This document shows, piece after piece, positions 24,655 to 33,661 of a stretch of 46,353 bases of DNA (positions are counted from its first letter, which is position 1; each line of letters begins with the position of its first letter). The stretch is from NCBI GenBank assembly GCA_009781755.1, contig WQVD01000024.1, positions 1 to 46,353 of the forward strand. Reading direction: 5' to 3'. The notes beneath the pieces were generated by a model. That model saw nothing but the letters and a program-made list of their open reading frames with translations, was not told the origin of the DNA and did not search any database. The DNA comes from Defluviitaleaceae bacterium (GTDB taxonomy: Bacteria > Bacillota > Clostridia > Lachnospirales > WQUN01). A program made the translations under genes and the position numbers.

Positions 24655-25923
24655 ATGGAAATAATTTTGTTGGCTGTCGGGTTTGTGGTGTTTGTGGTGC
24701 TTTTTGTTGTGACTTTTATTCGGGATTATATACGCTGGCGAAAAATGGACAACGAAAAAGGCCATAACGAATTGATTTCCCTGCTGCACGAAAACAAAGA
24801 GGACATGTTTGATGCGGTGGCGCGGCAGATTGACCGCGGCGCCACGGAACAATTCAAGCGCTTTAACGTCATCACCGACGGCGTGCAAAACGCGCTAGCA
24901 CGTAACCGCGAGGAATCAACCAAGCACCTCGATGCCCGTTTGAACGACATCCATGTGCAAATGGACAAGCGCCTGCGTCTGATGCAAGAAAGCAATGAAA
25001 AACGGCTCGAACAAATGCAAGGCATCGTGGACGAAAAATTACAAAAAACCTTGCAAACGCGCTTTGACCAATCCTTCGAAATGGTGCGCAAGCAGCTGGC
25101 CAACGTAGAGCAAGGCTTGGGCGAAATGAAAAACTTGGCCGCCGATGCAAAAAGCCTGAAAAACGCACTCACCAACGTAAAAGAACGCGGCACCTACGGC
25201 GAGGTGCGCTTGGAAAAACTCCTCACCGACATCCTCGCCCCCGGCCAGTACGAAATGAACGCCGAAATCGAGGACGGCAAGCGCGTGGAATTTGTCGTCA
25301 AGTTACCCGGCCACGGCGCCGAGCCGTTGCTGCTGCCCATTGATTCGAAGTTTCCTATCGAGGATTACAATCGGTTGCTGGACGCAGAGGATAAGAAAAC
25401 CATGGACGACGCCCGCCGTGCGCTAGCCATCGCCATCCGCAAATCCGCCAAGGAAATCGCGGACAAATATATATCGCCGCCCAAAACGACGGATTTCGCG
25501 CTCATGTTTTTGCCCACAGAAGGACTATACGCAGAGGTACTGCAAAACGCGTCGTTGTTCGAAGAGCTGCGCGACAAATACAAAGTGACGGCTGTGGGCG
25601 CAACGACACTGTCCGCATTTTTAAGTTCGTTGCAAATGGGCTTCCGCACGCTGGCTATCGAGAAGCGGTCGTTGGAAGTGTGGGATACGCTACGCGCGGT
25701 CAAGACCGAGTTTGTCAAATTCGGTGACATATTGCAAAAAGCACGCAACCAAATCCGCACCGTGGACAATACCCTGGGCGACATTGTGGGCACGCGCACC
25801 AACGTAATCAACCGCCGCCTGCGCTCCGTAGAAGTACTGGACGATACCGACGGCGTATATATTGAAGAAGAACTGCAGGAACCACACGGCATTGAAGTGC
25901 AAGACGATGGAGGTATGGAATGA
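24655..25923 (+). CDS. rmuC: DNA recombination protein RmuC
   Basis: A 422-aa protein: N-terminal membrane helix (1-22), a long coiled coil (about 45-165) and the RmuC nuclease-like domain (about 175-390) with GTYGEVRLEKLL, VEFVVKLPG, LPIDSKFPIEDY and FLPTEGLYAEVL. RmuC limits inversions between short inverted repeats in E. coli, which is notable in a window rich in palindromes. GGGAGA precedes the ATG. The stop overlaps the next start (ATGA), forming an operon rmuC - rhomboid - copA. Confidence 0.93.
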   Translation: MEIILLAVGFVVFVVLFVVTFIRDYIRWRKMDNEKGHNELISLLHENKEDMFDAVARQIDRGATEQFKRFNVITDGVQNALARNREESTKHLDARLNDIHVQMDKRLRLMQESNEKRLEQMQGIVDEKLQKTLQTRFDQSFEMVRKQLANVEQGLGEMKNLAADAKSLKNALTNVKERGTYGEVRLEKLLTDILAPGQYEMNAEIEDGKRVEFVVKLPGHGAEPLLLPIDSKFPIEDYNRLLDAEDKKTMDDARRALAIAIRKSAKEIADKYISPPKTTDFALMFLPTEGLYAEVLQNASLFEELRDKYKVTAVGATTLSAFLSSLQMGFRTLAIEKRSLEVWDTLRAVKTEFVKFGDILQKARNQIRTVDNTLGDIVGTRTNVINRRLRSVEVLDDTDGVYIEEELQEPHGIEVQDDGGME

Positions 25924-26513
25924 AGATTTTCAAACGAATCCAATATAATGCGCCGGTAACATTGACTTTTGCGATTATTTGCTTGGGTGTGTTGCTACTG
26001 GGGCAGGTACTGAGCGCAGATGCGTACCAACGGTTTTTCTCCGTGTACAGCGCACCGTTTACCAATCCAATGACGATGTGGCGATTATTTTCTCATGCGT
26101 TGGGGCATGCGAATTATGCGCATTTTATCGGCAATTTCATGATTATTTTGCTCATCGGCCCGCTGTTGGAAGAACGCTACGGTGGCAAGTGGCTGGTGAT
26201 CATGATGGTTATAACCGCCGGCGTGACGGGCATCTTGCACATGATTATCACATCGGGCGTGGCCAAAATGGGCGCAAGCGGCATCGTTTTTATGCTAATT
26301 TTGCTGAGCTCGTTTAATAATTTGCAACGCGGGCGCATTCCGCTGACGTTGATTTTGGTGTTGTTGATATTCATCGGCAATGAATTATGGTCGGCCTTTG
26401 GCGCAGATGCGGATAACAATATCGCCTACATGAGCCACATTGTAGGTGGGTTGTGCGGCGCGGCGTTCGGCTTTTTCGTCAACAAAGAAATGCACACAGA
26501 GGCGGCCACATGA
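25920..26513 (+). CDS. rhomboid family intramembrane serine protease
   Basis: A 197-aa six-helix rhomboid protease that cleaves membrane proteins within the lipid bilayer. The catalytic Ser120 lies in GASGIVF and His173 in SHIVGG; the HxxxN motif is His68-Asn72 (AHFIGNF). It is translationally coupled to rmuC (ATGA overlap) and to the copper ATPase gene (4-nt overlap). Confidence 0.9.
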   Translation: MKIFKRIQYNAPVTLTFAIICLGVLLLGQVLSADAYQRFFSVYSAPFTNPMTMWRLFSHALGHANYAHFIGNFMIILLIGPLLEERYGGKWLVIMMVITAGVTGILHMIITSGVAKMGASGIVFMLILLSSFNNLQRGRIPLTLILVLLIFIGNELWSAFGADADNNIAYMSHIVGGLCGAAFGFFVNKEMHTEAAT

Positions 26514-28963
26514 CCGAACAACGAATGACAGAAATCACCGTTGATGTACTGAAGATGCATTGCGCAGCATGCGCGGCCAACGTGGAGCGCACCGTGCGCA
26601 AGATGCCCGGCGTTCAGTCGTGCGATGTCAACTACGCGACAGAACGCGCACGCATCGTTTATGACGGTACGGTGATTACATATGAAGCAATGGCGCGCGT
26701 GCTGGCCAAGCGCGGGTTTGAGTTGCAACGCACAGGGGAGGAGGCGCAAGCCGCGCCGCATAGTGCAACGGCAGATACCCCATACGCGACGGCCATCCCT
26801 CACAGTTCACCCGCTGCCCAACTTGAGGCACCTGCCACCCCATCACACGCTCCCGCCACTTCCCGCGCCGATCGCAAGGCTGCGGAACTTGATGCGTACA
26901 AGCGGCGGACGATCCTCTCCGTTATTTTCACGTTGCCACTGTCCATCTTTGCGATGGTGCCAATGTTCGCCGAGGCGTTGGGGTGGCCACTGCCGCACGC
27001 GTGGGATCCGATGCATTACCCCGTGTTCAACACGGTCACACAGTTGCTCCTGACCATTCCCGTGCTGCTGATTAATGCGCAGGTGTTCCGCGATGGGTTC
27101 CGCAACTTGTTTTGCGGCGTACCCAACATGGATTCGCTCATTGCCAAGGGCACGGCGGTGGCGTTTTTGTACAGCCTGTATTTGACGGGCGCGAATATCT
27201 TCGCCGACGGCCATTACATGCCGTATTACGAGGTTGCGGCGGTGATTTTGACGCTGGTGGTGTTGGGTAAATTTTTCGAGGCCAAGGCCAAGGGGCGCAC
27301 TTCGGCAGCCATCGAGAAGCTGATGGGGCTCTCCCCCAAAACTGCACGCGTCATCCGCAACGGCGCAGAAACCGACATCCCCATCGACGCCGTGCGTGTT
27401 GGCGATATCATCCTCGTGCGCCCGGGCGAGAAGATTCCCGTGGATGGCCGCGTCATTTCCGGCACATCCAGCGTCGACGAGTCTATGCTCACCGGCGAAA
27501 GCATGCCCATTGAAAAATTCCCCGGCAGTACCGTCATTGGCGCGTCCATCAACAAAAATGGCGCGATCCAATACGAAGCCACCAAAGTCGGCGCGGATAC
27601 CGTGCTGGCGCAAATCATCAAGCTGGTGGAGGACGCGCAGGCCACCAAGGCACCCATCGCACGGCTGGCGGATATCGTTTCGGGTTATTTTGTGCATGCG
27701 GTCATTTTTGTGGCAGTGATTGCAGCTGTCGTTTGGCTCATCGGTGGGGCGGACGTGGCGTTTGCGTTGCGGATTTTCATATCGGTGCTGGTCATCGCAT
27801 GTCCGTGCGCGTTGGGGTTGGCGACGCCCACGGCCATCATGGTCGGCACGGGCAAAGGTGCCGAGCATGGCATCCTCATCAAAAGCGGCGCGGCATTGGA
27901 ATTGGCGCACAAGCTAACCACCGTCGTGCTTGACAAAACCGGCACCCTAACCGAAGGCCGCCCCGCCGTAACCGACATCATGACCTACAGCGAAATCGAC
28001 GCGGACAAATTACTGCACCTAACCGCGCTGGCAGAAAAAAACAGCGAGCATCCACTAGGTGAAGCCATTGTGCGCCACGCACATGACGTGGGGTTGCTAG
28101 ATGGCGGTGGTATCGACGATGCCGCTAATAGTGCGCAAGCATTTGAAGCCGTACCGGGGCAGGGCTTACTAGCAACCGTGCAATCGTACCAATTAGCCAT
28201 AGGCAACCGTGCACTCATGACGGGGCAGGGGATTGATATCACCGCCGCGTCCACCGACGCCGCCCGCTTGGCAAGCGAAGGCAAAACGCCCATGTTCGTA
28301 GCGGTAAACGGTGCGTTTGTAGGCATCATTGCCGTGGCGGATTCGCTCAAAGCCAGCAGCGCCGAAGCCGTCAAAATCATGCAGCGCATGGGCTTGCGCG
28401 TAGTCATGCTAACGGGCGACAACCGCGCTACGGCAGAGGCCATCGCCCGCGCCGCAGGCATCGACCACGTCGTAGCCGAGGTGCAACCCCACGAAAAGGC
28501 CGCCGTTATCAAATCGCTGCAATCAGGCAAGCAAACGCTAGGCTTGCCCACCGATGACAACATGCCGCGCACCACCATTGACCCCGATTTTTCCAAGCGC
28601 GTCACTGTAGCCATGGTCGGTGACGGTATCAATGATGCAGTTGCACTCACCCAATCCGACGTAGGTATCGCCATCGGCACGGGCACCGACGTAGCCATCG
28701 AGTCCGCGCAAATCGTCCTCATGGGCGGCGATTTGCAAGGCGTTGCCGCCGCCATCCGCCTAAGCAAAAAAACCATGCGCAACATCAAGCAAAACTTATT
28801 TTGGGCGTTGGCGTACAACGTGCTGGGCATTCCGGTGGCAATGGGTTTGCTGTATCTTTTCGGCGGGCCGCTGCTTAACCCAATGATTGCGGCGGTGGCT
28901 ATGTGCCTGAGCTCGCTGTCGCTGCTAGCAAACGTGCTGCGATTAAAGCGCGTGAAAATATAA
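26510..28963 (+). CDS. copA: copper-type P1B ATPase (CopA-like)
   Basis: An 817-aa heavy-metal exporting ATPase. One N-terminal HMA domain with [10 protein letters not shown] (Cys18/Cys21), then an Ala/Pro-rich linker (about 78-125). The CPC metal motif is at 431-433 ([12 protein letters not shown]), the phosphorylation site DKTGT at 475, SEHPLGEA and GDGIND at 704. The last helices hold AYN and MCLSS, the Cu(I)-type signature. Two oddities: an insertion of about 20 residues before GDGIND (after KSLQSGKQ), and [10 protein letters not shown] where nearly all relatives have GDGINDAPAL. ATG 26510 overlaps the rhomboid stop. Confidence 0.92.
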   Translation: MTEQRMTEITVDVLKMHCAACAANVERTVRKMPGVQSCDVNYATERARIVYDGTVITYEAMARVLAKRGFELQRTGEEAQAAPHSATADTPYATAIPHSSPAAQLEAPATPSHAPATSRADRKAAELDAYKRRTILSVIFTLPLSIFAMVPMFAEALGWPLPHAWDPMHYPVFNTVTQLLLTIPVLLINAQVFRDGFRNLFCGVPNMDSLIAKGTAVAFLYSLYLTGANIFADGHYMPYYEVAAVILTLVVLGKFFEAKAKGRTSAAIEKLMGLSPKTARVIRNGAETDIPIDAVRVGDIILVRPGEKIPVDGRVISGTSSVDESMLTGESMPIEKFPGSTVIGASINKNGAIQYEATKVGADTVLAQIIKLVEDAQATKAPIARLADIVSGYFVHAVIFVAVIAAVVWLIGGADVAFALRIFISVLVIACPCALGLATPTAIMVGTGKGAEHGILIKSGAALELAHKLTTVVLDKTGTLTEGRPAVTDIMTYSEIDADKLLHLTALAEKNSEHPLGEAIVRHAHDVGLLDGGGIDDAANSAQAFEAVPGQGLLATVQSYQLAIGNRALMTGQGIDITAASTDAARLASEGKTPMFVAVNGAFVGIIAVADSLKASSAEAVKIMQRMGLRVVMLTGDNRATAEAIARAAGIDHVVAEVQPHEKAAVIKSLQSGKQTLGLPTDDNMPRTTIDPDFSKRVTVAMVGDGINDAVALTQSDVGIAIGTGTDVAIESAQIVLMGGDLQGVAAAIRLSKKTMRNIKQNLFWALAYNVLGIPVAMGLLYLFGGPLLNPMIAAVAMCLSSLSLLANVLRLKRVKI

Positions 28964-28979
28964 AATTCGGAGGTTTCCA

Positions 28980-29894
28980 ATGAAAAAGCATTTTCAAGAT
29001 GATTTCCTGTACCCCGCACCGGGCAAGCTTGTACGCGTTGACGGTGCCAACATGCATGTTTTCACCACCGGGGTCAAACCGGATGAAGCGGTGCATACGT
29101 TGGTATTTCTCGCAGGCAGCGGCACGGCTTGTCCTGTGTTGGACTTTAAGCCGCTGTGGTCGCAGTTGACTGACCGCTATCCCATCGCCGTGGTGGATAA
29201 ATTCGGCTACGGGTGGAGCGATATCACCGAGCAACCACGCGACATGGACACCCTGTTGGCACAAACCCGCGCCGCATTGGAAAATGCCGGGCACACCCCG
29301 CCGTATGTACTCGTGCCGCATTCCATGTCGGGGCTGGAAGCGTTGTACTGGGCGCAAAAATACCCGCAAGAAGTCAACGCTATCGCCGCGCTGGATATCA
29401 CTGTGCCTGACTTTGCCGATTTATTAAAGTTCACGTTCATGCAGCGTTTCATGATCAAAATTGCATCGTGGATGGGCAAACGTGACATGGGCAATAACGG
29501 TGCGCAACGTTCGCTCGCCACCCGATCGCCATCCGCAACTGCTTATGAATCCGAATTCTTGACCGACGAAGACCGCGGTATTTTCGTAGATGTGTTCCGC
29601 CGCCGCACCTTCACGTCCGATATGATGCGTGAAATGCATCTGATACAAGACAACATCGCCGCCGTGCGTGCGCAGCCGCTGCCCGTAGATACGCCGTTGC
29701 TTCTTTTCTCCGGCGACTTCAAAGACGCGGAAAAGCAAGGCCGCAACATAGGCGAATTGCGCGGCCACCACATGCTGTTTGCCTCACAATTTAATCGCAT
29801 GAAGCACATCGAATTGGAATGCGGCCACTACGTACACGCGCACCAACCGCGTAAAATTGCCGACGAAATCACCGCATTTATTTCGATGCTGTAA
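28980..29894 (+). CDS. alpha/beta hydrolase
   Basis: A 304-aa alpha/beta-fold hydrolase. The oxyanion region is LVFLAGSGTACP, strand 4 VVDKFGYGWSD, the nucleophile elbow VPHSMSG with Ser115 (Pro-His-Ser in place of the usual Gly-His-Ser), an acid near FSGDFKD and His283 in ECGHYVHAHQP. No signal peptide; cytoplasmic. The substrate is unknown. GGAGG lies 6 nt before the ATG. It follows copA by 16 nt and may be cotranscribed. Confidence 0.87.
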   Translation: MKKHFQDDFLYPAPGKLVRVDGANMHVFTTGVKPDEAVHTLVFLAGSGTACPVLDFKPLWSQLTDRYPIAVVDKFGYGWSDITEQPRDMDTLLAQTRAALENAGHTPPYVLVPHSMSGLEALYWAQKYPQEVNAIAALDITVPDFADLLKFTFMQRFMIKIASWMGKRDMGNNGAQRSLATRSPSATAYESEFLTDEDRGIFVDVFRRRTFTSDMMREMHLIQDNIAAVRAQPLPVDTPLLLFSGDFKDAEKQGRNIGELRGHHMLFASQFNRMKHIELECGHYVHAHQPRKIADEITAFISML

Positions 29895-29941
29895 TAAAAA
29901 ATCATCCATTCGCTGCAGGATGGCATGAACCTGATTGATTT

Positions 29942-29950
29942 TGCTATAAT
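29942..29950 (+). promoter_or_regulatory. extended -10 promoter of the zinc-ribbon gene
   Basis: TGC followed by consensus TATAAT (29945-29950), 70 nt before the start codon. Confidence 0.55.
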
Positions 29951-30020
29951 GAAAGAAATCGTCGCGTATTTATGTGCGATGTGCATAAATGTATAAATAA
30001 AGCTCCGGGGAGGATATTTA

Positions 30021-30494
30021 ATGTTTTGTACAAATTGTGGTAAACAAATAGGGGAAGCGCGGGCATGCGCGGACTGCGGGCAAGTGTCACGCGGCGATAA
30101 TATGCTGTTGTGCACCTGCGGTTTTGGGTTTCATGCATTGTCGGGGGATACGTGCCCCGATTGTGGCCGCGCCAACCCCTTTGGTGGTATATGTGAAATG
30201 TGCGAAGGCATTTTGCTCTCCGACATGAACTATTGCGCAAAATGCAGCACCCGTGCGCCTTGGACACAAACCGCCGCGCCCGCCGCCCGCCAACCCGCAC
30301 AACAAGAAAACGACCCCGAAATGAACAGGGCCGTATGCTTCTGCGTTAATTTTATTGCGCTGGCGTTAATTTTGGTGGGCGGTTTGGTCATTTACCATGG
30401 TTTTACCGGCAGTGAATCGCCCGTTATTTATCAAATCGCCATCGGCGCGGTTTGCGTGCTGTTGGCCATTAACTGGATTATTGCACGCCCTTAA
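30021..30494 (+). CDS. zinc-ribbon membrane protein of unknown function
   Basis: A 157-aa protein with four CxxC-type knuckle pairs in the first 85 residues (CTNCGK, CADCG, CTCG, CPDCG, CEMC, CAKCS), i.e. two or three zinc ribbons. An Ala/Pro/Gln linker and two membrane helices (about 105-128 and 135-153) follow. Such double-zinc-ribbon proteins are common in Firmicutes; the function is unknown. Strong GGGGAGG site. Its 3' end overlaps convergent dnaB by 17 nt. Confidence 0.75.
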   Translation: MFCTNCGKQIGEARACADCGQVSRGDNMLLCTCGFGFHALSGDTCPDCGRANPFGGICEMCEGILLSDMNYCAKCSTRAPWTQTAAPAARQPAQQENDPEMNRAVCFCVNFIALALILVGGLVIYHGFTGSESPVIYQIAIGAVCVLLAINWIIARP

Positions 30495-31824
30495 TCATAT
30501 TTTCAAACTTTGTTAAGTTGCCCAAGAATGTGAGCTCCACCGTGCCGGTGGGGCCATTTCTTTGTTTGGCGATGATGACTTCGGCGTGGTTTTTCTTCAT
30601 GGTCTCTTTGTTGTAGTACTCCTCGCGGTACAGGAAAGCTACGACATCGGCGTCTTGCTCGATGGCGCCGGATTCGCGCAGGTCGGATAACATGGGGCGG
30701 CTATCCTTGCGTGATTCTGCCGCGCGGTTCAATTGGGCGGCCACCACGACGGGCACATTCAATTCCTTCGCCATGCCCTTGAGCGCACGGGAAATTTCTG
30801 ATATTTCTAACTGACGTGATTCGGGACGCGAGCCTGCGGCGGCGGTCATGAGTTGCAAGTAGTCGATGATGACCAAGCCCAATTGCTTCTCGATTTTCAA
30901 GCGACGGCACTTGGCCCGCATTTCGCTAACAGAGATGCCGTGCGTGTCGTCGATAAAAATGGGCGCATTGCTGAGCGCGGGGATGGCCTCCATGACTTTG
31001 TCCCAATCGTCGCCTTCGAGCTGTCCGGTGCGCAGCCGTTGCGCGTCCACCCGCGCTTCGGAGGACAACATGCGGTTGCCCAATTGCGCTGCACTCATTT
31101 CCAACGAAAAAAACGCCGTAGGTATGCCATTGCGTACTGCGGCGTTTTGCATAATATTCAAGAGTAGGGCGGTCTTGCCCATGGACGGGCGTGCGCCGAT
31201 GAGGATCATTTCTGCCGGTTGCAAGCCCGCCGTCTTGCGGTCAAAATCCGTGAAACCCGTGGCCACACCCGTGATGGAGCCCTGCGTTTCGTACAATTGC
31301 TCAAGCTTGGCCACTGTGTCAATCATGACACCGCTCATGTGCACGAAGTCGCTGGTATTGTTGCGCTGCGAGATATCGTAGATGCTTTTTTCAGCATGTT
31401 CGAGCAATGCGGCCAGGCTCTCCCGCGCGTCGTAGCCGGAGGCCAAAATTTGTCCGGATGCCTTGATCAATTGGCGCAAAATGGACTTTTCTGCCACAAT
31501 TTGCGCATGCTGCTTGATGTTGGCAGACGTGTAATATTGACCCGCCAGCCGCACAATCATATCGCGCCCGCCGATTTGATCCAGCAGGCCTTTTTCGCCC
31601 AATTTGTCGCTGAGCGTCACCACGTCCACAGGCACGCCCGCGCCAAAAAGCTCTACCATTGTCTCGTACACCGACTGGTTGGCGGGCGAATAAAAATCCG
31701 TGCCCGTCACCACTTCATAAGCAGCGGCTATGGCCTCGCGGTCGAAAAGCATGCTGGACAGGACGGCTTGTTCGGCCTCCAAATCGTGCGGCGGTATGCG
31801 TGCCGGCAGGTTGGGTTCTAACAT
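30478..31824 (-). CDS. dnaB: replicative DNA helicase DnaB
   Basis: A 448-aa hexameric helicase that unwinds DNA at the fork. The N-terminal DnaB domain starts RIPPHDLEAEQAVLSSML. The RecA-like domain has Walker A GARPSMGKT at 210-218, FFSLEMSA, IIDYLQLM and the arginine finger region of DnaB. Length is normal. It directly follows rplI with a one-base stop/start overlap (TAATG), the classical rplI-dnaB pairing of Firmicutes. Confidence 0.97.
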   Translation of the reverse strand: MLEPNLPARIPPHDLEAEQAVLSSMLFDREAIAAAYEVVTGTDFYSPANQSVYETMVELFGAGVPVDVVTLSDKLGEKGLLDQIGGRDMIVRLAGQYYTSANIKQHAQIVAEKSILRQLIKASGQILASGYDARESLAALLEHAEKSIYDISQRNNTSDFVHMSGVMIDTVAKLEQLYETQGSITGVATGFTDFDRKTAGLQPAEMILIGARPSMGKTALLLNIMQNAAVRNGIPTAFFSLEMSAAQLGNRMLSSEARVDAQRLRTGQLEGDDWDKVMEAIPALSNAPIFIDDTHGISVSEMRAKCRRLKIEKQLGLVIIDYLQLMTAAAGSRPESRQLEISEISRALKGMAKELNVPVVVAAQLNRAAESRKDSRPMLSDLRESGAIEQDADVVAFLYREEYYNKETMKKNHAEVIIAKQRNGPTGTVELTFLGNLTKFENMIKGVQ

Positions 31825-32273
31825 TATTCCGTGCCCACCACTTCAAACGCCAGCGGTGCGGTGACTTGTGCGTGCAATTTAACCGTGGCGGTATATTCGC
31901 CCACGGATTTGACGGGTGTGTTCAACACGATTTTCTTCTTGTCCACGCCGATTTGATGTTGCAATTGCAATCCTTCGGCCAATTCTTTGTTGGACAGCGA
32001 GCCAAACATCTTGCCCGCGCCGCCGACTTTAACTTTAAGTGTCAGCTTGACGGCTTTAATCTTGTCCGCAATCGCTTGCGCGGCGGCGACTTCGTTTTTA
32101 TGTTTTTCATCTGCGCGGCGTTGTTGATTTTCCAAGTGGTTCATGTTGGCCGTAGTAGCCTCGACTGCTAACTTACGCGGTAATAAAAAATTCGTCGCGT
32201 GGCCGTCCGATGCGTTGATGATTTGCCCTTTTTTACCCACGCCTTTTATATCTTCCAACAAGATTACTTTCAT
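31824..32273 (-). CDS. rplI: 50S ribosomal protein L9
   Basis: A 149-aa L9: [17 protein letters not shown] at the N-terminus, [16 protein letters not shown], a long connecting helix and a C-terminal RNA-binding domain. The ATG at 32273 has AAAGGGG 8 nt upstream; the longer frame to 32393 runs through the promoter and is rejected. Confidence 0.97.
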   Translation of the reverse strand: MKVILLEDIKGVGKKGQIINASDGHATNFLLPRKLAVEATTANMNHLENQQRRADEKHKNEVAAAQAIADKIKAVKLTLKVKVGGAGKMFGSLSNKELAEGLQLQHQIGVDKKKIVLNTPVKSVGEYTATVKLHAQVTAPLAFEVVGTE

Positions 32274-32302
32274 GTTTACAGCCCCTTTCAATTTGTACAG
32301 GG

Positions 32303-32330
32303 AGTATACCAAAAATTTGCACACGGTCAA
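32303..32330 (-). promoter_or_regulatory. promoter of rplI-dnaB
   Basis: On the minus strand TTGACC (32330-32325), 16 nt, then TATACT (32308-32303), about 30 nt before the L9 start codon. Confidence 0.75.
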
Positions 32331-32469
32331 AATCAACAACCAATTTAATTGGCTATACGCCGGTTTTGCACGATTTTGTCGAGCGATTTTCATTGCCCAA
32401 TATTTTCCATTATGCTAAGCTGGCAAAAAATAACAATTTATCGTTAGCCATACAGAGAGGATGAAAACG

Positions 32470-33300
32470 ATGCCAAATAACCAATGGGGTGCGCCCAAGC
32501 TTACCGGCGAAATTTTGCAATTAACCCTGGACGAAATCCGACCCAATCCCTACCAACCGCGTCGATATTTTGATGCGGACAAGCTCGAAGAACTCGCCGC
32601 GTCCATCCGTGCATACGGCGTACTCCAGCCCATCAGCGTGCGAAAAATGCCCCACGGCTACGAGCTAGTCGCCGGCGAACGTCGCCTGCGTGCCAGCCGT
32701 ATAGCCGGCCTATCCCTCGTGCCCGCCATCCTCACCGACATGGGCGAAATGGACTCCGCCGTCTTGGCCATGATCGAAAACCTCCAACGCCAAGACCTAC
32801 ATTTCTTTGAAGAAGCCGAAGGTTACGTCAACCTCATGGCCGATTACGGCTTCACCCAAGAAGCCCTTGCCGTTCGCATCGGCAAGACCCAATCCACCAT
32901 CGCCAACAAAATCCGCACCCTGCGCCTCTCCACCCCCGTCCGCGAACTCATCGTGAACGCCTCCCTAACCGAACGCCACGCCCGCGCCTTACTCAAAATC
33001 AAAAACGAACCCGACCAACTCCTAGTCCTCCGCAAAGTCGTCAAACACACCCACAACGTCCGCAAAACCGAAGACCTCATCGCGCAGATGCTGAGCAAAG
33101 ATGCCAAATCAAACAACCGCGTTTTCATCCCCGTCATACGCGACATACGCATCCTAACCAACTCCATCAAAGAGACGCTCAACTTCGTAAAAAAATCAGG
33201 TATCGAGTCAAATTTTAATATGGAAAAAACACCGACCGGGTACGAAATAAGGATTGTGTTGGAGTGCGAGGAGGGGGTACAGAAGGCAAGCGGAGCGTGA
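32470..33300 (+). CDS. ParB/Noc family DNA-binding CTPase
   Basis: A 276-aa ParB-type protein. The N-terminal CTP-binding domain has RPNPYQPRRYF, the GERRLRAS box and ENLQRQDL; the central helix-turn-helix includes LAVRIGKTQSTIANKIRTLRL; a short C-terminal dimer region follows. Length and lack of an adjacent ParA favour nucleoid-occlusion protein Noc over a partition ParB, but the two cannot be separated safely by sequence reading. The ATG at 32470 has AGAGAGG 9 nt upstream; ATG 32461 abuts that site. The coding strand is strikingly C-rich and G-poor compared with its neighbours. Confidence 0.88.
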   Translation: MPNNQWGAPKLTGEILQLTLDEIRPNPYQPRRYFDADKLEELAASIRAYGVLQPISVRKMPHGYELVAGERRLRASRIAGLSLVPAILTDMGEMDSAVLAMIENLQRQDLHFFEEAEGYVNLMADYGFTQEALAVRIGKTQSTIANKIRTLRLSTPVRELIVNASLTERHARALLKIKNEPDQLLVLRKVVKHTHNVRKTEDLIAQMLSKDAKSNNRVFIPVIRDIRILTNSIKETLNFVKKSGIESNFNMEKTPTGYEIRIVLECEEGVQKASGA

Positions 33301-33315
33301 GGGAGGAGAGCGGAT

Positions 33316-33650
33316 AAAGTCAAAAGATTGAGGTCAAAAGACAAAAACCCCGAGGACGCTGCCCCGGACGCGGCCAAAGTCAAGACCCCGGGGACGCCGC
33401 CCCGGACCCCGCAAGGAGGAGGCAAGCTCCCCCTTGACCCCCTATGTGCTACCGCAACGCAGTTATTGCAAAGTGCGAAATAAATAACAAAAAGCCGCGC
33501 AAGCGCGGCTTTTTACATAAATTTGTACTAATTATAATTGCATGACGCGAAGCTCAGCGGGGTCGAGGGGATGCGTTCCCTCGCGGGTCCGGGCAGCGCC
33601 CGGGGTCTTAATCTTTTGACTTTAATCTTTTGACCTTAATCTTTTGATCT
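33316..33650. repeat. inverted pair of GC-rich repeat elements between convergent genes
   Basis: The 361-nt gap after the ParB gene holds a forward copy (33316-33442, with an internal partial duplication of GACGC(T/C)GCCCCGGA) and an inverted copy (33559-33650). The inverted copy ends in three tandem TTAATCTTTTGAC-like units. They are the same family as 4504-4813 and 13507-13580. A terminator lies between them (33489-33514). Confidence 0.8.
33489..33514. terminator. bidirectional terminator
   Basis: AAAAAGCCGCGC and GCGCGGCTTTTT pair perfectly with a 2-nt spacer. A/T runs on both sides let it serve the ParB gene and the convergent DUF4838 gene. Confidence 0.88.
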
Positions 33651-33661
33651 ACGCCGTACGT

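Noticed and set aside
26843-29019. Long antisense frames opposite copA (355 aa at 26843-27910; 344 aa at 27985-29019)
   Set aside because: They are shadows of the GC-rich copA frame: no ribosome-binding sites, His/Arg- or Ser-rich low-quality translations, and copA itself carries every family motif.
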